In this document: positions 8,483-16,726 of the stretch, piece after piece
How positions within the stretch are numbered: position 1 is the first letter of the stretch
How the letters are laid out: each line of letters begins with the position of its first letter
Origin: JAYOEY01 sp038116945
GTDB lineage: Bacteria; Pseudomonadota; Alphaproteobacteria; MPNO01; UBA2964
DNA length: 64,000 nucleotides
NCBI GenBank assembly: GCA_038116945.1
Contig: JAYOEY010000018.1
Span: 10,037 to 74,036, forward strand
Direction of reading: 5' to 3'
Position numbers and translations under genes: made by a program
Notes under the pieces: model-generated
What the model saw: the letters and a program-made list of their open reading frames with translations, nothing else
The model's database searches: none
Told to the model about the DNA's origin: nothing

Positions 8483-9468
8483 ATCCGCTTTTCGACCCCG
8501 CGCTTGCGGCCCTGATCGACGTTCAGGAACAGATCGTCGACCGACAGCTTGCGCTTCATCAGCGCCTGCTCGTGCGAATAATTGGCCATGTTCTCCAGCG
8601 TTTTGAGGTTCTGGTCGGTCAGCCCGTATTCCCACGGATCGGTGCCGAGGATTTCCTCCTGTTCCTCCCACGCTTCCCGGTACCAGGCGAGCGGCACGAT
8701 GCGCGGGTTCACCATGGTCTTCATGGCGATCGCCTTGGCCTGGTTGAGCGCGTGATACATGTTGATCGGCACCCAGGGATATTTCTCGACGATATCCTTC
8801 TTAATGCCGGTGATGTGCATGATCGGGAACATGCCGGTCTTTTTGAAGAAGCTGATTTCCTCGTTCTTGTAGTCGGGCCAGAGGCGAGCGACGCGCGGAT
8901 CGCCCTGCATGAAGGGCTTGATGATTGACGAATGGATGCAGGCGTCGAGCTCTCCGGTCGCCACCATGTCCTCGACCGACTTGTCGTTCGGCAGCGTCTG
9001 CAGCCTGATGTCGTCCGGCAGTTCGACCGGAATGTCCTGATCGAGCTCCTGGAACCATTCGATGGAGCGGTGCGGCACGCCGTACTCATGTTCCAGAATG
9101 CCCTTCATCCACAGAATGGCGGTGACCTGCCAGTGCTTGATCCCGACCTTCTTGCCGATCAGGTCCTTGGGCTCCTTGATCCCGGCGTTCGTGTTGATGA
9201 ACACGAATCCGTGCCGGAAGCGGCGATGCAGGAAGACAGGGATGGCGTCGAACGGCTTGTCCTGATCCTTGGCGACCAGGTAGGTCGAGCACGACGCCTC
9301 GGCCATGTCGAAATCCTGGTTGTTGTAGAACCGCCAGTGCCGCGTCGTGGAATCCATGTCGGTCAGCACGGTGAGGTCGATGCCGTCCGGCTTCACGATG
9401 CCGTCGATCAGGGGCCGGGTGATGGCGTAATCGCCGCAGGCGAGGGTCAGCGGGATGTTTTTGCTCAT
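8479..9468 (-). CDS. Periplasmic-binding-fold protein, 4,5-dihydroxyphthalate decarboxylase-like
   Basis: 329 residues starting MSKNIPLTLACGDYAITRPL at the ATG 9466-9468. Family members are usually named 4,5-dihydroxyphthalate decarboxylase or ABC substrate-binding protein; they share a type 2 periplasmic-binding fold. Recognisable segments are DFDMAEASCSTYLV, DLIGKKVGIKHWQVTAILWM, and a C-terminal WYREAWEEQEEILGTDPWEYGL. There is no signal peptide, which favours a cytoplasmic enzyme over a transporter component. It is the last gene after ridA-like and cyclodeaminase-like genes on this strand, separated from them by a repeat element. A paralogue of identical length lies at 11616-12605. Confidence 0.75.
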   Translation of the reverse strand: MSKNIPLTLACGDYAITRPLIDGIVKPDGIDLTVLTDMDSTTRHWRFYNNQDFDMAEASCSTYLVAKDQDKPFDAIPVFLHRRFRHGFVFINTNAGIKEPKDLIGKKVGIKHWQVTAILWMKGILEHEYGVPHRSIEWFQELDQDIPVELPDDIRLQTLPNDKSVEDMVATGELDACIHSSIIKPFMQGDPRVARLWPDYKNEEISFFKKTGMFPIMHITGIKKDIVEKYPWVPINMYHALNQAKAIAMKTMVNPRIVPLAWYREAWEEQEEILGTDPWEYGLTDQNLKTLENMANYSHEQALMKRKLSVDDLFLNVDQGRKRGVEKRI

Positions 9469-9557
9469 GACTGTTGTGTCCTGTCCGAAATTGGGTGTCT
9501 TCTTTTTAACCGAAGGGAACGGCGGAAAAAACCCGGTGCCCAAATAGTACACGAACT

Positions 9558-9638
9558 GTCACCCCGGCCCTGAGCCGGGGTCCAGCGGTCGGAGCAGCTG
9601 GCAAGCCGGTACGGATCCCGTCTCAAGGCCGGGATGAC
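9558..9638. repeat. Dispersed alphaproteobacterial intergenic repeat
   Basis: The element opens GTCACCCCGGCCCTGAGCCG and closes with CTCAAGGCCGGGATGAC, giving terminal inverted repeats GTCAYCCCGG/CCGGGATGAC plus an inner CCCCGGC/GCCGGGG hairpin. This is the familiar layout of short palindromic repeats spread through intergenic spaces of many alphaproteobacteria. It lies between the cyclodeaminase-like and binding-fold genes on the minus strand, where it could act as a processing site. No second full copy was found in the window. Confidence 0.62.
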
Positions 9639-9688
9639 ATAAGGAGCGGGTGGTACATTTCGCGCGACGCTGGCCGAAAGGAGTCGGT

Positions 9689-10717
9689 TCAGTCCGCCGG
9701 GCCGATCGGCCCGGTGCCCGGATGCGGCAGGCGGATGCCGCGGCCGAGCTTGACCGCCTTCTCGTATACGTAGTGGCACATGGCGATGTCGTGGGCGACG
9801 AGACCGGTGGTGTGGATCAGGGTGCGCTCGCGGTCGTTTTCGCGGCCCGGCCTGGTGCCGCGCACCAGCTCGTGCATTTCGGCGTGCAGCATGTCCCGGG
9901 TGAACAGGCCGGTCTCCGCCGAATGCCGGAAATGCTGCATCAGCATGTTCATTTCCCACGAATCCACGGCGACCTTGTCCATCTTGGGCCATCCCTCCGG
10001 ATCGAACTCGCGGCGGGTAAAGGACACGTAGGTCGCGCCTTCCTTGAGCCACGGCTCGCGGCACATGATCTCGTCCGACGTCGTGCCGCCGATGCCGATA
10101 TCGGCGCCGGTCACGACCTCTTCGATGCTGTCCTTCGCCACCACCGGAATGCCGAGCTTCTCGGACCATTTCGCGGCGAACGCGTCCCGCGTTTCGGGAC
10201 GCCGCGAAGTGCAGCGGATTTCCTCGATCCCGTCATGGAGCTCGACGAGGCAGCGCAGCGCGTTGGTCGCCATGGTGCCGACGCCGACGATGCCGACGAT
10301 TTTCGGATCTTTGGGCCCCAGATATTTCAGACCCAGGATCGTCGCCGCCGCGCTGCGGATGGCGTAGGTCCAGTGCTCCTCGACAATCGCGCGGGCATGT
10401 CCCGTATGCGGGTCGGTGAGAACGATCCAGCGGGCGCATTCGAGCTGCCCCACCGTATTGCGGTCGCCGTCGTTGAAATAGTTGTAGAGGCGTACGCCGG
10501 TGACGGGCGTTTCCTTCAGCAGCGCGCATTTGACGTGCCAGTGATTGTGAAACGGCGCGCCGATATCCAGCTTGAAGCTCGGCGGCGTGGAGGTCATCAC
10601 CGTGTCCTCGCCCTGCATGCGATAGACGTCTTCGGCGATCGCGAGCGCTTCCTTCGCGGTCAGAAGATCGATGGTGTCTGCGTAGGGGACGTAAAGCACG
10701 CCTTCTTGTTCGGTCAT
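9689..10717 (-). CDS. Ornithine cyclodeaminase/mu-crystallin family protein
   Basis: 342 residues. The Rossmann region KIVGIVGVGTMATNALRCLV (about residues 138-157) and CTSRRPETRDAFAAKW are typical of the OCD/mu-crystallin/alanine dehydrogenase-like family, as is the preceding WTYAIRSAAATILGLKYL. Members deaminate ornithine or reduce cyclic imines and ketimines with NAD(P)H. Its upstream neighbour (25 bp away) is a RidA-family protein, which hydrolyses enamines and imines, a chemically matching partner. Exact substrate unknown; ornithine is not demonstrated by the sequence. Confidence 0.83.
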   Translation of the reverse strand: MTEQEGVLYVPYADTIDLLTAKEALAIAEDVYRMQGEDTVMTSTPPSFKLDIGAPFHNHWHVKCALLKETPVTGVRLYNYFNDGDRNTVGQLECARWIVLTDPHTGHARAIVEEHWTYAIRSAAATILGLKYLGPKDPKIVGIVGVGTMATNALRCLVELHDGIEEIRCTSRRPETRDAFAAKWSEKLGIPVVAKDSIEEVVTGADIGIGGTTSDEIMCREPWLKEGATYVSFTRREFDPEGWPKMDKVAVDSWEMNMLMQHFRHSAETGLFTRDMLHAEMHELVRGTRPGRENDRERTLIHTTGLVAHDIAMCHYVYEKAVKLGRGIRLPHPGTGPIGPAD

Positions 10718-10742
10718 TGGGCCCTGTCTTTCGGTAGTTTCC

Positions 10743-11120
10743 TTAATCCAGTATCGCCGTCGCCTCGATTTCCATGATCAGTTCCCGCCTTACCATGGAA
10801 TCGACGACGACGCAGGTCGCGGCGGGGTAGGGCGGGGAGAAGAATTTCGGCCGCCAATCGAGAATCGAAGGGAACTGCGACAGGTCGGTCAGGAAGATGG
10901 TGATCTTGACGATATCCGACATGTCGCCGCCGGCGGCTTCGATGGCGCTCTTCAGGTAACCGAACACGCGTTCCGCCTGCGCGTCGGGGTCGAGATTGCC
11001 TTGCGCTGCCTCCGGCTCCGCCGTCTGGCCGGAGATAAAGACGAATTTTCCTTTCTTGGCGACATGGGTGAATTGTCCGGGCGGGGGCAGGTCCGGCACC
11101 TCGACGACTTCGAATCCCAT
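10743..11120 (-). CDS. RidA/YjgF family enamine/imine deaminase
   Basis: 125 residues, the standard length for the family. Motifs: FVFISGQTA, AERVFGYLKSAIEAAGGDMSDIVKITIFLTD, and the C-terminal FFSPPYPAATCVVVDSMVRR with LIMEIEATAIL. The arginine and glutamate of the RidA active site (R and E in the last two segments) appear present. It probably hydrolyses reactive enamine or imine intermediates made by the adjacent cyclodeaminase-like enzyme. It is the first gene of the minus-strand operon, divergent from the cupin gene at 11193 across about 70 bp. Confidence 0.87.
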   Translation of the reverse strand: MGFEVVEVPDLPPPGQFTHVAKKGKFVFISGQTAEPEAAQGNLDPDAQAERVFGYLKSAIEAAGGDMSDIVKITIFLTDLSQFPSILDWRPKFFSPPYPAATCVVVDSMVRRELIMEIEATAILD

Positions 11121-11192
11121 CGATCTATCCTCTCCGTTATGAAGCGGTTACGGTGCTGTCGGCAGAAAGCGCTGTCAACGGTTGGAGACAGA

Positions 11193-11606
11193 ATGACCAG
11201 GGGTAGGTTTCATCGTGTGCGGATCGTCGATGCGCCGACCGTGCCATTGCCGATGGGGCGGGGGACAGTCCATCAGCTGGTCGATCCCAGTATCGGCGCG
11301 GCCAGGGCCGATATTCATGTCAATGTGATCGCACCCGGCGCATCGCGCGGCGAGATCCATTTCCACGAGAAAGCCGAAAATACGTACATCGTGATGGAGG
11401 GCCAGCTGGAGGTTTGTCTTGAGGGCGGCGAACGTCATGTTCTCGATGCCGGAGAAGTCGGTCACATCCCGCCCGGGGTCGTTCATACGGCGACAAACGC
11501 CCGGACGGATATTCCCTGCCGGATCGTTGAAATCTATGCTCCGGCCGGACCGGATTTCCACGAAGTCGAAAGCTGGCCGGGCGGTATCGAGCCGCCGGAT
11601 CGATAA
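11193..11606 (+). CDS. Cupin-domain protein
   Basis: 137 residues from the ATG at 11193 (an upstream in-frame extension runs into the divergent ridA gene and was rejected). The cupin motifs read GEIHFHEKAENTYIVMEGQ (metal-binding His, His and Glu) and HIPPGVVHTATN (third His), so it is a metal-binding single-domain cupin. It ends EIYAPAGPDFHEVESWPGG; the EIYAPAG signature also occurs in the cupin at 17412. Ten base pairs separate it from the downstream binding-fold gene, so they form an operon. Possible roles are isomerase, dioxygenase or sugar/keto-acid binding; none can be chosen. Confidence 0.78.
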   Translation: MTRGRFHRVRIVDAPTVPLPMGRGTVHQLVDPSIGAARADIHVNVIAPGASRGEIHFHEKAENTYIVMEGQLEVCLEGGERHVLDAGEVGHIPPGVVHTATNARTDIPCRIVEIYAPAGPDFHEVESWPGGIEPPDR

Positions 11607-11615
11607 GGGATCGTC

Positions 11616-12605
11616 ATGGACATAACCATTGCGCTGGAACGGTACGAGCGGCATGTACCGTTCTTTACCGGAGAGTTGACCCCGCCTGCGGGTATCACCC
11701 TGAAGCCGCTTGAAATCGGCGAGACGTCGATGCGCCGCGATGGCATGGATCGCCATCGGCGGATGCTGCAGGAGCTGGAGTTCGACGTCTGCGAGATGGC
11801 GCTCGGGTCCTACATTCTCGGCCTGTCGCGCGATCCCGATTTCCCGATGGTCGGCGTACCGGTCATTCCGCGCCGCTATTTTTCGATGAGCCAGATTTAC
11901 GTCAACGCGAAATCAGGCATCGAGAGGCCGCAGGATCTGGTCGGCCGCAATGTCGGGATCAACGCGTTCCAGGTGACACTGTCGATCCTCGCCAAGGGCG
12001 ATCTCAAGCGGGAGTACGGCGTCGCCTGGGAAGACATCAACTGGCACTGCATGCGCCCCGAACAGTTGCCGGTGAAGTTCAAGCCCGGCGTTTCGGTCGA
12101 GCGCATTCCGGAGGGGGCCAATATCGGCGATATGCTGGTGTCGGGAGAGCTCGACGCGCTGATTTCGCCGCAGCGCCCGGCCAGCGTGTCGGCATCCCTG
12201 CTTGCCGCCGGCGACAGGGTGCGCCGTCTGTTTCCCAACCCCCGGCAGGAGGACGAACGTTATTTCCGCAAGTACGGCTTCTTTCCGGCAATGCATCTGC
12301 TGGTAATCCGCCGGGAGCTTGCCGACCGCGTGCCGGAACTCGCCCCGGCGCTGATCGATCTGTGGGAAGAGTCCAAGCGGCGCGCCCTGGGCTATTACGA
12401 AGACCCGGCCTACTCGCTGCTGGCCTGGACATCGGACGCCTACGAATCGCAGCAGTCGCGGCTCGGGACGGATATCTGGCCGTCGGGCGTGGCGGCCAAC
12501 CACGCCAACCTGGAGATGTTTCTCGAATATTGCGACGATCAGGGGCTGCTTGACCGGCGGCTCGCCGTCGAAGAGCTGTTCGCGGAAAACGTCCGCGATA
12601 GCTGA
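11616..12605 (+). CDS. Periplasmic-binding-fold protein, 4,5-dihydroxyphthalate decarboxylase-like paralogue
   Basis: 329 residues, the same length and order of motifs as the minus-strand gene at 8479: EFDVCEMALGSYILGLSRD, DLVGRNVGINAFQVTLSILA, LVSGELDALISPQRP and C-terminal QQSRLGTDIWPSGV. No signal peptide is seen. Annotated relatives are called 4,5-dihydroxyphthalate decarboxylase, but the fold is that of type 2 periplasmic-binding proteins and activity is rarely proven. Together with the cupin it mirrors the RidA/OCD unit on the other strand. The two copies may act on related substrates. Confidence 0.76.
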   Translation: MDITIALERYERHVPFFTGELTPPAGITLKPLEIGETSMRRDGMDRHRRMLQELEFDVCEMALGSYILGLSRDPDFPMVGVPVIPRRYFSMSQIYVNAKSGIERPQDLVGRNVGINAFQVTLSILAKGDLKREYGVAWEDINWHCMRPEQLPVKFKPGVSVERIPEGANIGDMLVSGELDALISPQRPASVSASLLAAGDRVRRLFPNPRQEDERYFRKYGFFPAMHLLVIRRELADRVPELAPALIDLWEESKRRALGYYEDPAYSLLAWTSDAYESQQSRLGTDIWPSGVAANHANLEMFLEYCDDQGLLDRRLAVEELFAENVRDS

Positions 12606-12736
12606 CAGTCTTTACGTTCCGTCGGTGACAATGCGTCCGGCGCACAATTTGCCGGAATTTTCGCTCAAATTTACCCGGCCTTAACAGGCGCCGTCGTATT
12701 ACCCCGTCCGCAAAAGTGTAATGGCGGAGGACGACG

Positions 12737-13906
12737 ATGATTTCCTTGAAACGTTCAATCGGTTTTTTCGTTTCTGTGACTTTGCTGGCAGGAGCGGCAG
12801 GTCAGGCGAACGCCGGACCGGAGACGACAAAATCGCGCGCGGAATGGAAGAAGGAATACGTCCGTCCCGCCCAGACGCCGTTTCCCGACGACAATCCCTA
12901 TTCGAAACCCAAGGCGGAACTGGGACACAAGCTGTTCTTCGATCCGAGACTTTCGGGCAATAACTACATCTCCTGCGGCACGTGCCATAATCCCAGCTTC
13001 GCCTGGGGCGATGGTCTGCCCAAGGGGATCGGCAACGCCATGACGGTGCTTGGACGCCGTACGCCAACCATCCTGAATCTGGCGTGGGCCGAGTCGCTCA
13101 TGTGGGACGGTCGTTTCGACACGCTGGAGGAACAGGTTCTCGGGCCCATGTCGGCCGCCGTCGAAATGAATCAGAATCTCGACGGGATCGTTGCCGAACT
13201 TCAGGAGGTGCCGGAATACCGGGCGCTGTTCAATATCAGCTTCCCCGGCTCGGGCATTACAGTCCAGAACATTGCAAAGGCCATAGCGACCTTCGAGCGG
13301 ACGGTCGTCAGCGGTGTCGCGCCTTTCGATCGCTGGGTCGCGGGCGATCAGGGCGCCATATCGACGGCGGCCAAGCGCGGATTCGATCTCTTCAACGGCA
13401 AAGCCAACTGTGTCGCCTGCCATTCGGGCTGGAATTTCACCGACGGCAGCTTTCACGATATCGGCCTTCCCGATGAGGACCTTGGCAGGGGGAAACAGCT
13501 TCCGAACGTGAAGGTCATGCAGCACGCCTTCAAAACGCCGACTTTGCGGAACTCGGTCGAGCGCGCCCCTTACATGCATGACGGGTCGCTCCGCAATCTC
13601 TACTCGGTCGTCCGTCACTACAATGAGGCAGGGGTCAAACGGGCCAGCAGGTCGAAGGATATCTATCCTCTTCGGCTCACCGATGCGGAAATTGACGACC
13701 TCGTCGCGTTCATGAAGACGCTCAGCAGTGACGATCCGCAGGTGGCGCTTCCCCGTCTCCCCGCCGTCGATCAGTCCCTGGCGGGCAGCATCAAGGGAGT
13801 TACCCCCGCTGCTGGCGGAAACATGCCGGCGAATACCGGCTTTCAGCGGCCGGGTGACGGGTCGTGCGATGGCGGCGTGATGCACTGGATGCCTTGCACG
13901 AAATGA
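12737..13906 (+). CDS. Di-heme cytochrome c peroxidase/MauG-family protein
   Basis: 389 residues with an N-terminal signal peptide (cleavage near NAGPE, residue 26). Two CxxCH heme-attachment sites are seen: CGTCH at 80-84 and CVACH at 225-229. Other family features are LGHKLFFDPRLS, RRTPTILNLAW, MWDGRFDTLEEQ and APYMHDGSLRNL, where Met280 occupies the usual distal-ligand position. It would be a periplasmic di-heme enzyme reducing peroxide or carrying out MauG-like oxidations. The C-terminal tail (residues about 365-389) is rich in Gly/Asn and carries an extra Cys pair (SCDGG...MPC), unlike standard bacterial peroxidases. Two cupredoxins follow and may supply electrons. Confidence 0.9.
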   Translation: MISLKRSIGFFVSVTLLAGAAGQANAGPETTKSRAEWKKEYVRPAQTPFPDDNPYSKPKAELGHKLFFDPRLSGNNYISCGTCHNPSFAWGDGLPKGIGNAMTVLGRRTPTILNLAWAESLMWDGRFDTLEEQVLGPMSAAVEMNQNLDGIVAELQEVPEYRALFNISFPGSGITVQNIAKAIATFERTVVSGVAPFDRWVAGDQGAISTAAKRGFDLFNGKANCVACHSGWNFTDGSFHDIGLPDEDLGRGKQLPNVKVMQHAFKTPTLRNSVERAPYMHDGSLRNLYSVVRHYNEAGVKRASRSKDIYPLRLTDAEIDDLVAFMKTLSSDDPQVALPRLPAVDQSLAGSIKGVTPAAGGNMPANTGFQRPGDGSCDGGVMHWMPCTK

Positions 13907-13989
13907 CCGGAAGGCGGCCGGTCCGGCAGGAAAGGCCGCCGACCCTCCCCGGGACATCAATGATCATTCCAAGCTGGAGAACCGAATTC

Positions 13990-14304
13990 ATGGAAAAGAA
14001 ACTTGTCTGGGTCGCTGCGGCCCTCTCCCTGATCTCGTTTTCGGCCAATGCCGCAGAGGTGGTCGTGAACCAGTCCGACAAAAAATTCGATACGAAAAAG
14101 GTCGATATCAAGGTCGGAGACAGCGTCAAGTTCGTCAATTCGGACAAGATCACCCACAATATCTATTCCAGCAAGGGGCTGAAATTCGATCTGGGCGCCC
14201 AGGAGCCCGGCGCATCGTCGAGCAAGGTTTTCGACAAGGCGGGGAATTTCAAGGTTCGGTGCGCCATCCACCCCAGAATGAAGCTGACCGTTAACGTCAA
14301 TTAG
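13990..14304 (+). CDS. Plastocyanin-like cupredoxin
   Basis: 104 residues from the ATG at 13990: signal peptide to about residue 22 (ISFSANAAE), then a single cupredoxin domain. Type 1 copper ligands are visible as His56 (KITHNIY) and the cluster Cys91, His94, Met97 (RCAIHPRMKL). It is a small periplasmic blue-copper electron carrier. Genes just before and after encode a di-heme peroxidase and a second, larger cupredoxin, so it is probably the peroxidase's redox partner. A longer upstream in-frame start overlaps the peroxidase gene end and lacks a signal peptide. Confidence 0.87.
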   Translation: MEKKLVWVAAALSLISFSANAAEVVVNQSDKKFDTKKVDIKVGDSVKFVNSDKITHNIYSSKGLKFDLGAQEPGASSSKVFDKAGNFKVRCAIHPRMKLTVNVN

Positions 14305-14366
14305 TATGACGTCGGCTGGGGCTCGGCGGCTCCGGTGCCTTTCTGATTCATCGGAAGAGGAACAAC

Positions 14367-14903
14367 ATGACCGGTTTTTGTCGAACCCTTGCCTTTCTGG
14401 CGGTCGTCTCCGTCTGCAATGCGGCGATTGCCGAAGAGCACGTCGTTCGCATTGTCAGCGACTACAAGAACCTTCGCATGGCGTTCGAGCCCAAACGGCT
14501 GACGATCCGCGCCGGCGATACGGTTACCTGGGTGAACGAGGTCGCGGAAGAACACAACGTGTTCAGTTATCCCGACGGCATCCCGAAGGGCGCCGAATAT
14601 CTCAAGAGCCCGATAATGACCAAGGTCGGAGAGAAATGGTCATACACATTCCGTATTGCCGGAACCTATGAATATCATTGCATTCCTCACCTCCCGATGG
14701 GGATGCACGGGCAGGTCGTCGTCGACCGTCCGTCGCCGGCCGAGGAATTCCACAGACCGACCCGCGAACAGATAAACGCGTACCGTTTGCAACTGGAAAA
14801 ATATTTCGACGACGACGAATTCAAATATCGGCCGAGAGCGGCGCGAAAAGCAGCGAAAAAGACAGGCGGCCGCCATTCCCTGCACCAGGCGTCGCATCGC
14901 TGA
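14367..14903 (+). CDS. Cupredoxin with C-terminal extension
   Basis: 178 residues. After a signal peptide (cleavage near AIAEE, residue 22) comes a cupredoxin domain with copper ligands His63 (EEHNVFSYP), Cys105, His108 and Met111 or Met113 (HCIPHLPMGMHG). A tail of about 55 residues follows, with a charged helix (INAYRLQLEKYFDDDEF) and a very basic end (RPRAARKAAKKTGGRH). The tail could dock to an acidic partner or to membrane phospholipid. It belongs to the peroxidase/cupredoxin cluster. The two cupredoxins are not close copies: the loop between Cys and Met differs. Confidence 0.86.
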   Translation: MTGFCRTLAFLAVVSVCNAAIAEEHVVRIVSDYKNLRMAFEPKRLTIRAGDTVTWVNEVAEEHNVFSYPDGIPKGAEYLKSPIMTKVGEKWSYTFRIAGTYEYHCIPHLPMGMHGQVVVDRPSPAEEFHRPTREQINAYRLQLEKYFDDDEFKYRPRAARKAAKKTGGRHSLHQASHR

Positions 14904-14964
14904 GGCTTTCCTCGGGACAGGGCATGTACTTCGCCGATTTCCGACGCACACGATGGGTTAGATT

Positions 14965-16683
14965 ATGAATATCCCCAAGAAGATACTCGTTTCCTTCAGC
15001 GTTCTGATCGTTCTGTCGGTGCTGCAGGGCGGCTTTTCGATCAAAACGATCTCGGGCGCCGGCGACCTCGTGGCGACCACTTACGACAAGTCGCTGATGC
15101 TCATCAGTTTTGCCCGATCCGCGGAAGGAAAGTTTCTTTCGGTTGAGCTGCTGCTTGAGAAACTGAGACGCAACGCGGGCGCGACGGCGGACTCGGTGGC
15201 GGAAGGGCTGGAGGCCTTCGGCGAAGATCTCGAGATCGTCGTGGAGCGGGCCTATACGCCGAGAGCCAAGAAGCTGGTTGCCGAAATTTCCGGCATGCGG
15301 AAGAGCTGGAACGAGGCCGTGCTTGCCGCCGCCGGGAACAGTTCCGATGCCGGTCTGGGGAAGATTGCGGACGACCTAGCAGCCCAGATTGCTTCCAAGC
15401 TCGAACTGCTGATCGAGTATGCGTCGGAAGACGGATACAATTTTCGCGAGGCTGCCGCGCAACAGGTAAGGACCGCCTTCATCATCGATTCTGCAGCCGT
15501 AGGCGCCGTTGCCGTGCTGGGCATGCTGATCGCGTATCTTCTGGGCCTAAAAATCAGCCGCCCGCTTCGCCGTATCACGGACGTAACCAAAGAACTCGCC
15601 GACGGATCGGTGGACGTGGAGGTTCCCGAGCTCGGTCGACAGGACGAGATCGGCGAGATCGCCGAGGCTCTGGAGATTTTCAAGGAGGGCGTGATCGAGC
15701 GCCGCAGGATGCACGAGGAAAAGATGCGAGCCGAACTTGAGGCGCAGGAAGAAAAGCTGCGAATCGAGAAGGAGCGGACGGAAGCGGCGCTGGAAAACGC
15801 GCAAAGCGAGGAAGCCGTCAGGCTTGAAAAGGAACGCACGGCGATGATCGGGCGATCCATAGCCGAGTTCGATGAGGAAGTTACCTCCATGATTGCGACC
15901 GTTGAGGCGTCGGTGACCGAGATGCGGGCGGCGGCGGAAGGAATGACGCAGATCGCCGCAGACACCGGCAAACGCTCCACCGGGGCGGTGCAGGCATCGG
16001 AACAGGTAACGAACAATATCAAGTCTGTCGCGTCGGCGACCGAGGAGCTTTCCTCGTCGGTACGCGAAATAGGAAAGCGGGTGTCCGAGGCGAGCACCAT
16101 CGCCGGAACGGCAGTATCTGAAGTGAAGGACGCAAACGGAAAAATACAGGGTCTGGCTGAAGCCGCCCAAAAGATCGGCGAGGTTGTCAGCATGATCAAC
16201 GATATCGCCGCGCAGACGAACCTGCTTGCCCTGAATGCGACGATCGAGGCCGCGCGTGCCGGCGAAGCGGGCAAGGGGTTCGCAGTTGTCGCGTCAGAGG
16301 TGAAGTCGCTCGCGACTCAGACCGCGAAAGCGACGGAGGAAATTGCGGGCCAGGTGTCGGACATTCAAGGCGTTACCAGCGAAGCCGTGACCGCAATGAA
16401 CGGCATTTCCGAAATCATCGGGAAGATCAACGATATTTCGTCCGATATCACGAGTTCTGTGCAGGAACAGGGTGCGTCGACGCGCGAAATAGCCGGAAAC
16501 GTTCAGCAGGCGGCGTCCGGCACACAACATGTGACCGGCAATATTGGCGATGTTAATGCCTCGATTACGGAAACCGGCAATACCGCGGCGACAGTTCTCG
16601 ATGCCGCAAATACGCTTTCCGAACAGGCATCGATGCTGCGGCAGCGAATAAGCGGCTTCCTGCAGACGATACAGGCGGCGTGA
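14965..16683 (+). CDS. Methyl-accepting chemotaxis protein
   Basis: 572 residues. A membrane helix at about 8-28 and another at 170-196 bracket a helical periplasmic sensor of about 140 residues. A HAMP domain follows (ISRPLRRITDVTKELADGSV), then a charged coiled coil and the cytoplasmic signalling domain with the highly conserved hairpin tip (DIAAQTNLLALNATIEAARA). It senses a periplasmic stimulus and controls CheA. No CheR-docking pentapeptide is seen at the C-terminus. Its position right after the peroxidase/cupredoxin genes raises the possibility that it senses redox state or the enzyme's substrate. No che genes are in the window. Confidence 0.93.
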   Translation: MNIPKKILVSFSVLIVLSVLQGGFSIKTISGAGDLVATTYDKSLMLISFARSAEGKFLSVELLLEKLRRNAGATADSVAEGLEAFGEDLEIVVERAYTPRAKKLVAEISGMRKSWNEAVLAAAGNSSDAGLGKIADDLAAQIASKLELLIEYASEDGYNFREAAAQQVRTAFIIDSAAVGAVAVLGMLIAYLLGLKISRPLRRITDVTKELADGSVDVEVPELGRQDEIGEIAEALEIFKEGVIERRRMHEEKMRAELEAQEEKLRIEKERTEAALENAQSEEAVRLEKERTAMIGRSIAEFDEEVTSMIATVEASVTEMRAAAEGMTQIAADTGKRSTGAVQASEQVTNNIKSVASATEELSSSVREIGKRVSEASTIAGTAVSEVKDANGKIQGLAEAAQKIGEVVSMINDIAAQTNLLALNATIEAARAGEAGKGFAVVASEVKSLATQTAKATEEIAGQVSDIQGVTSEAVTAMNGISEIIGKINDISSDITSSVQEQGASTREIAGNVQQAASGTQHVTGNIGDVNASITETGNTAATVLDAANTLSEQASMLRQRISGFLQTIQAA

Positions 16684-16726
16684 CGTCGGGCGCTCCGGAC
16701 GGCGCCGCCGCGATTCCGGCCCCGTT

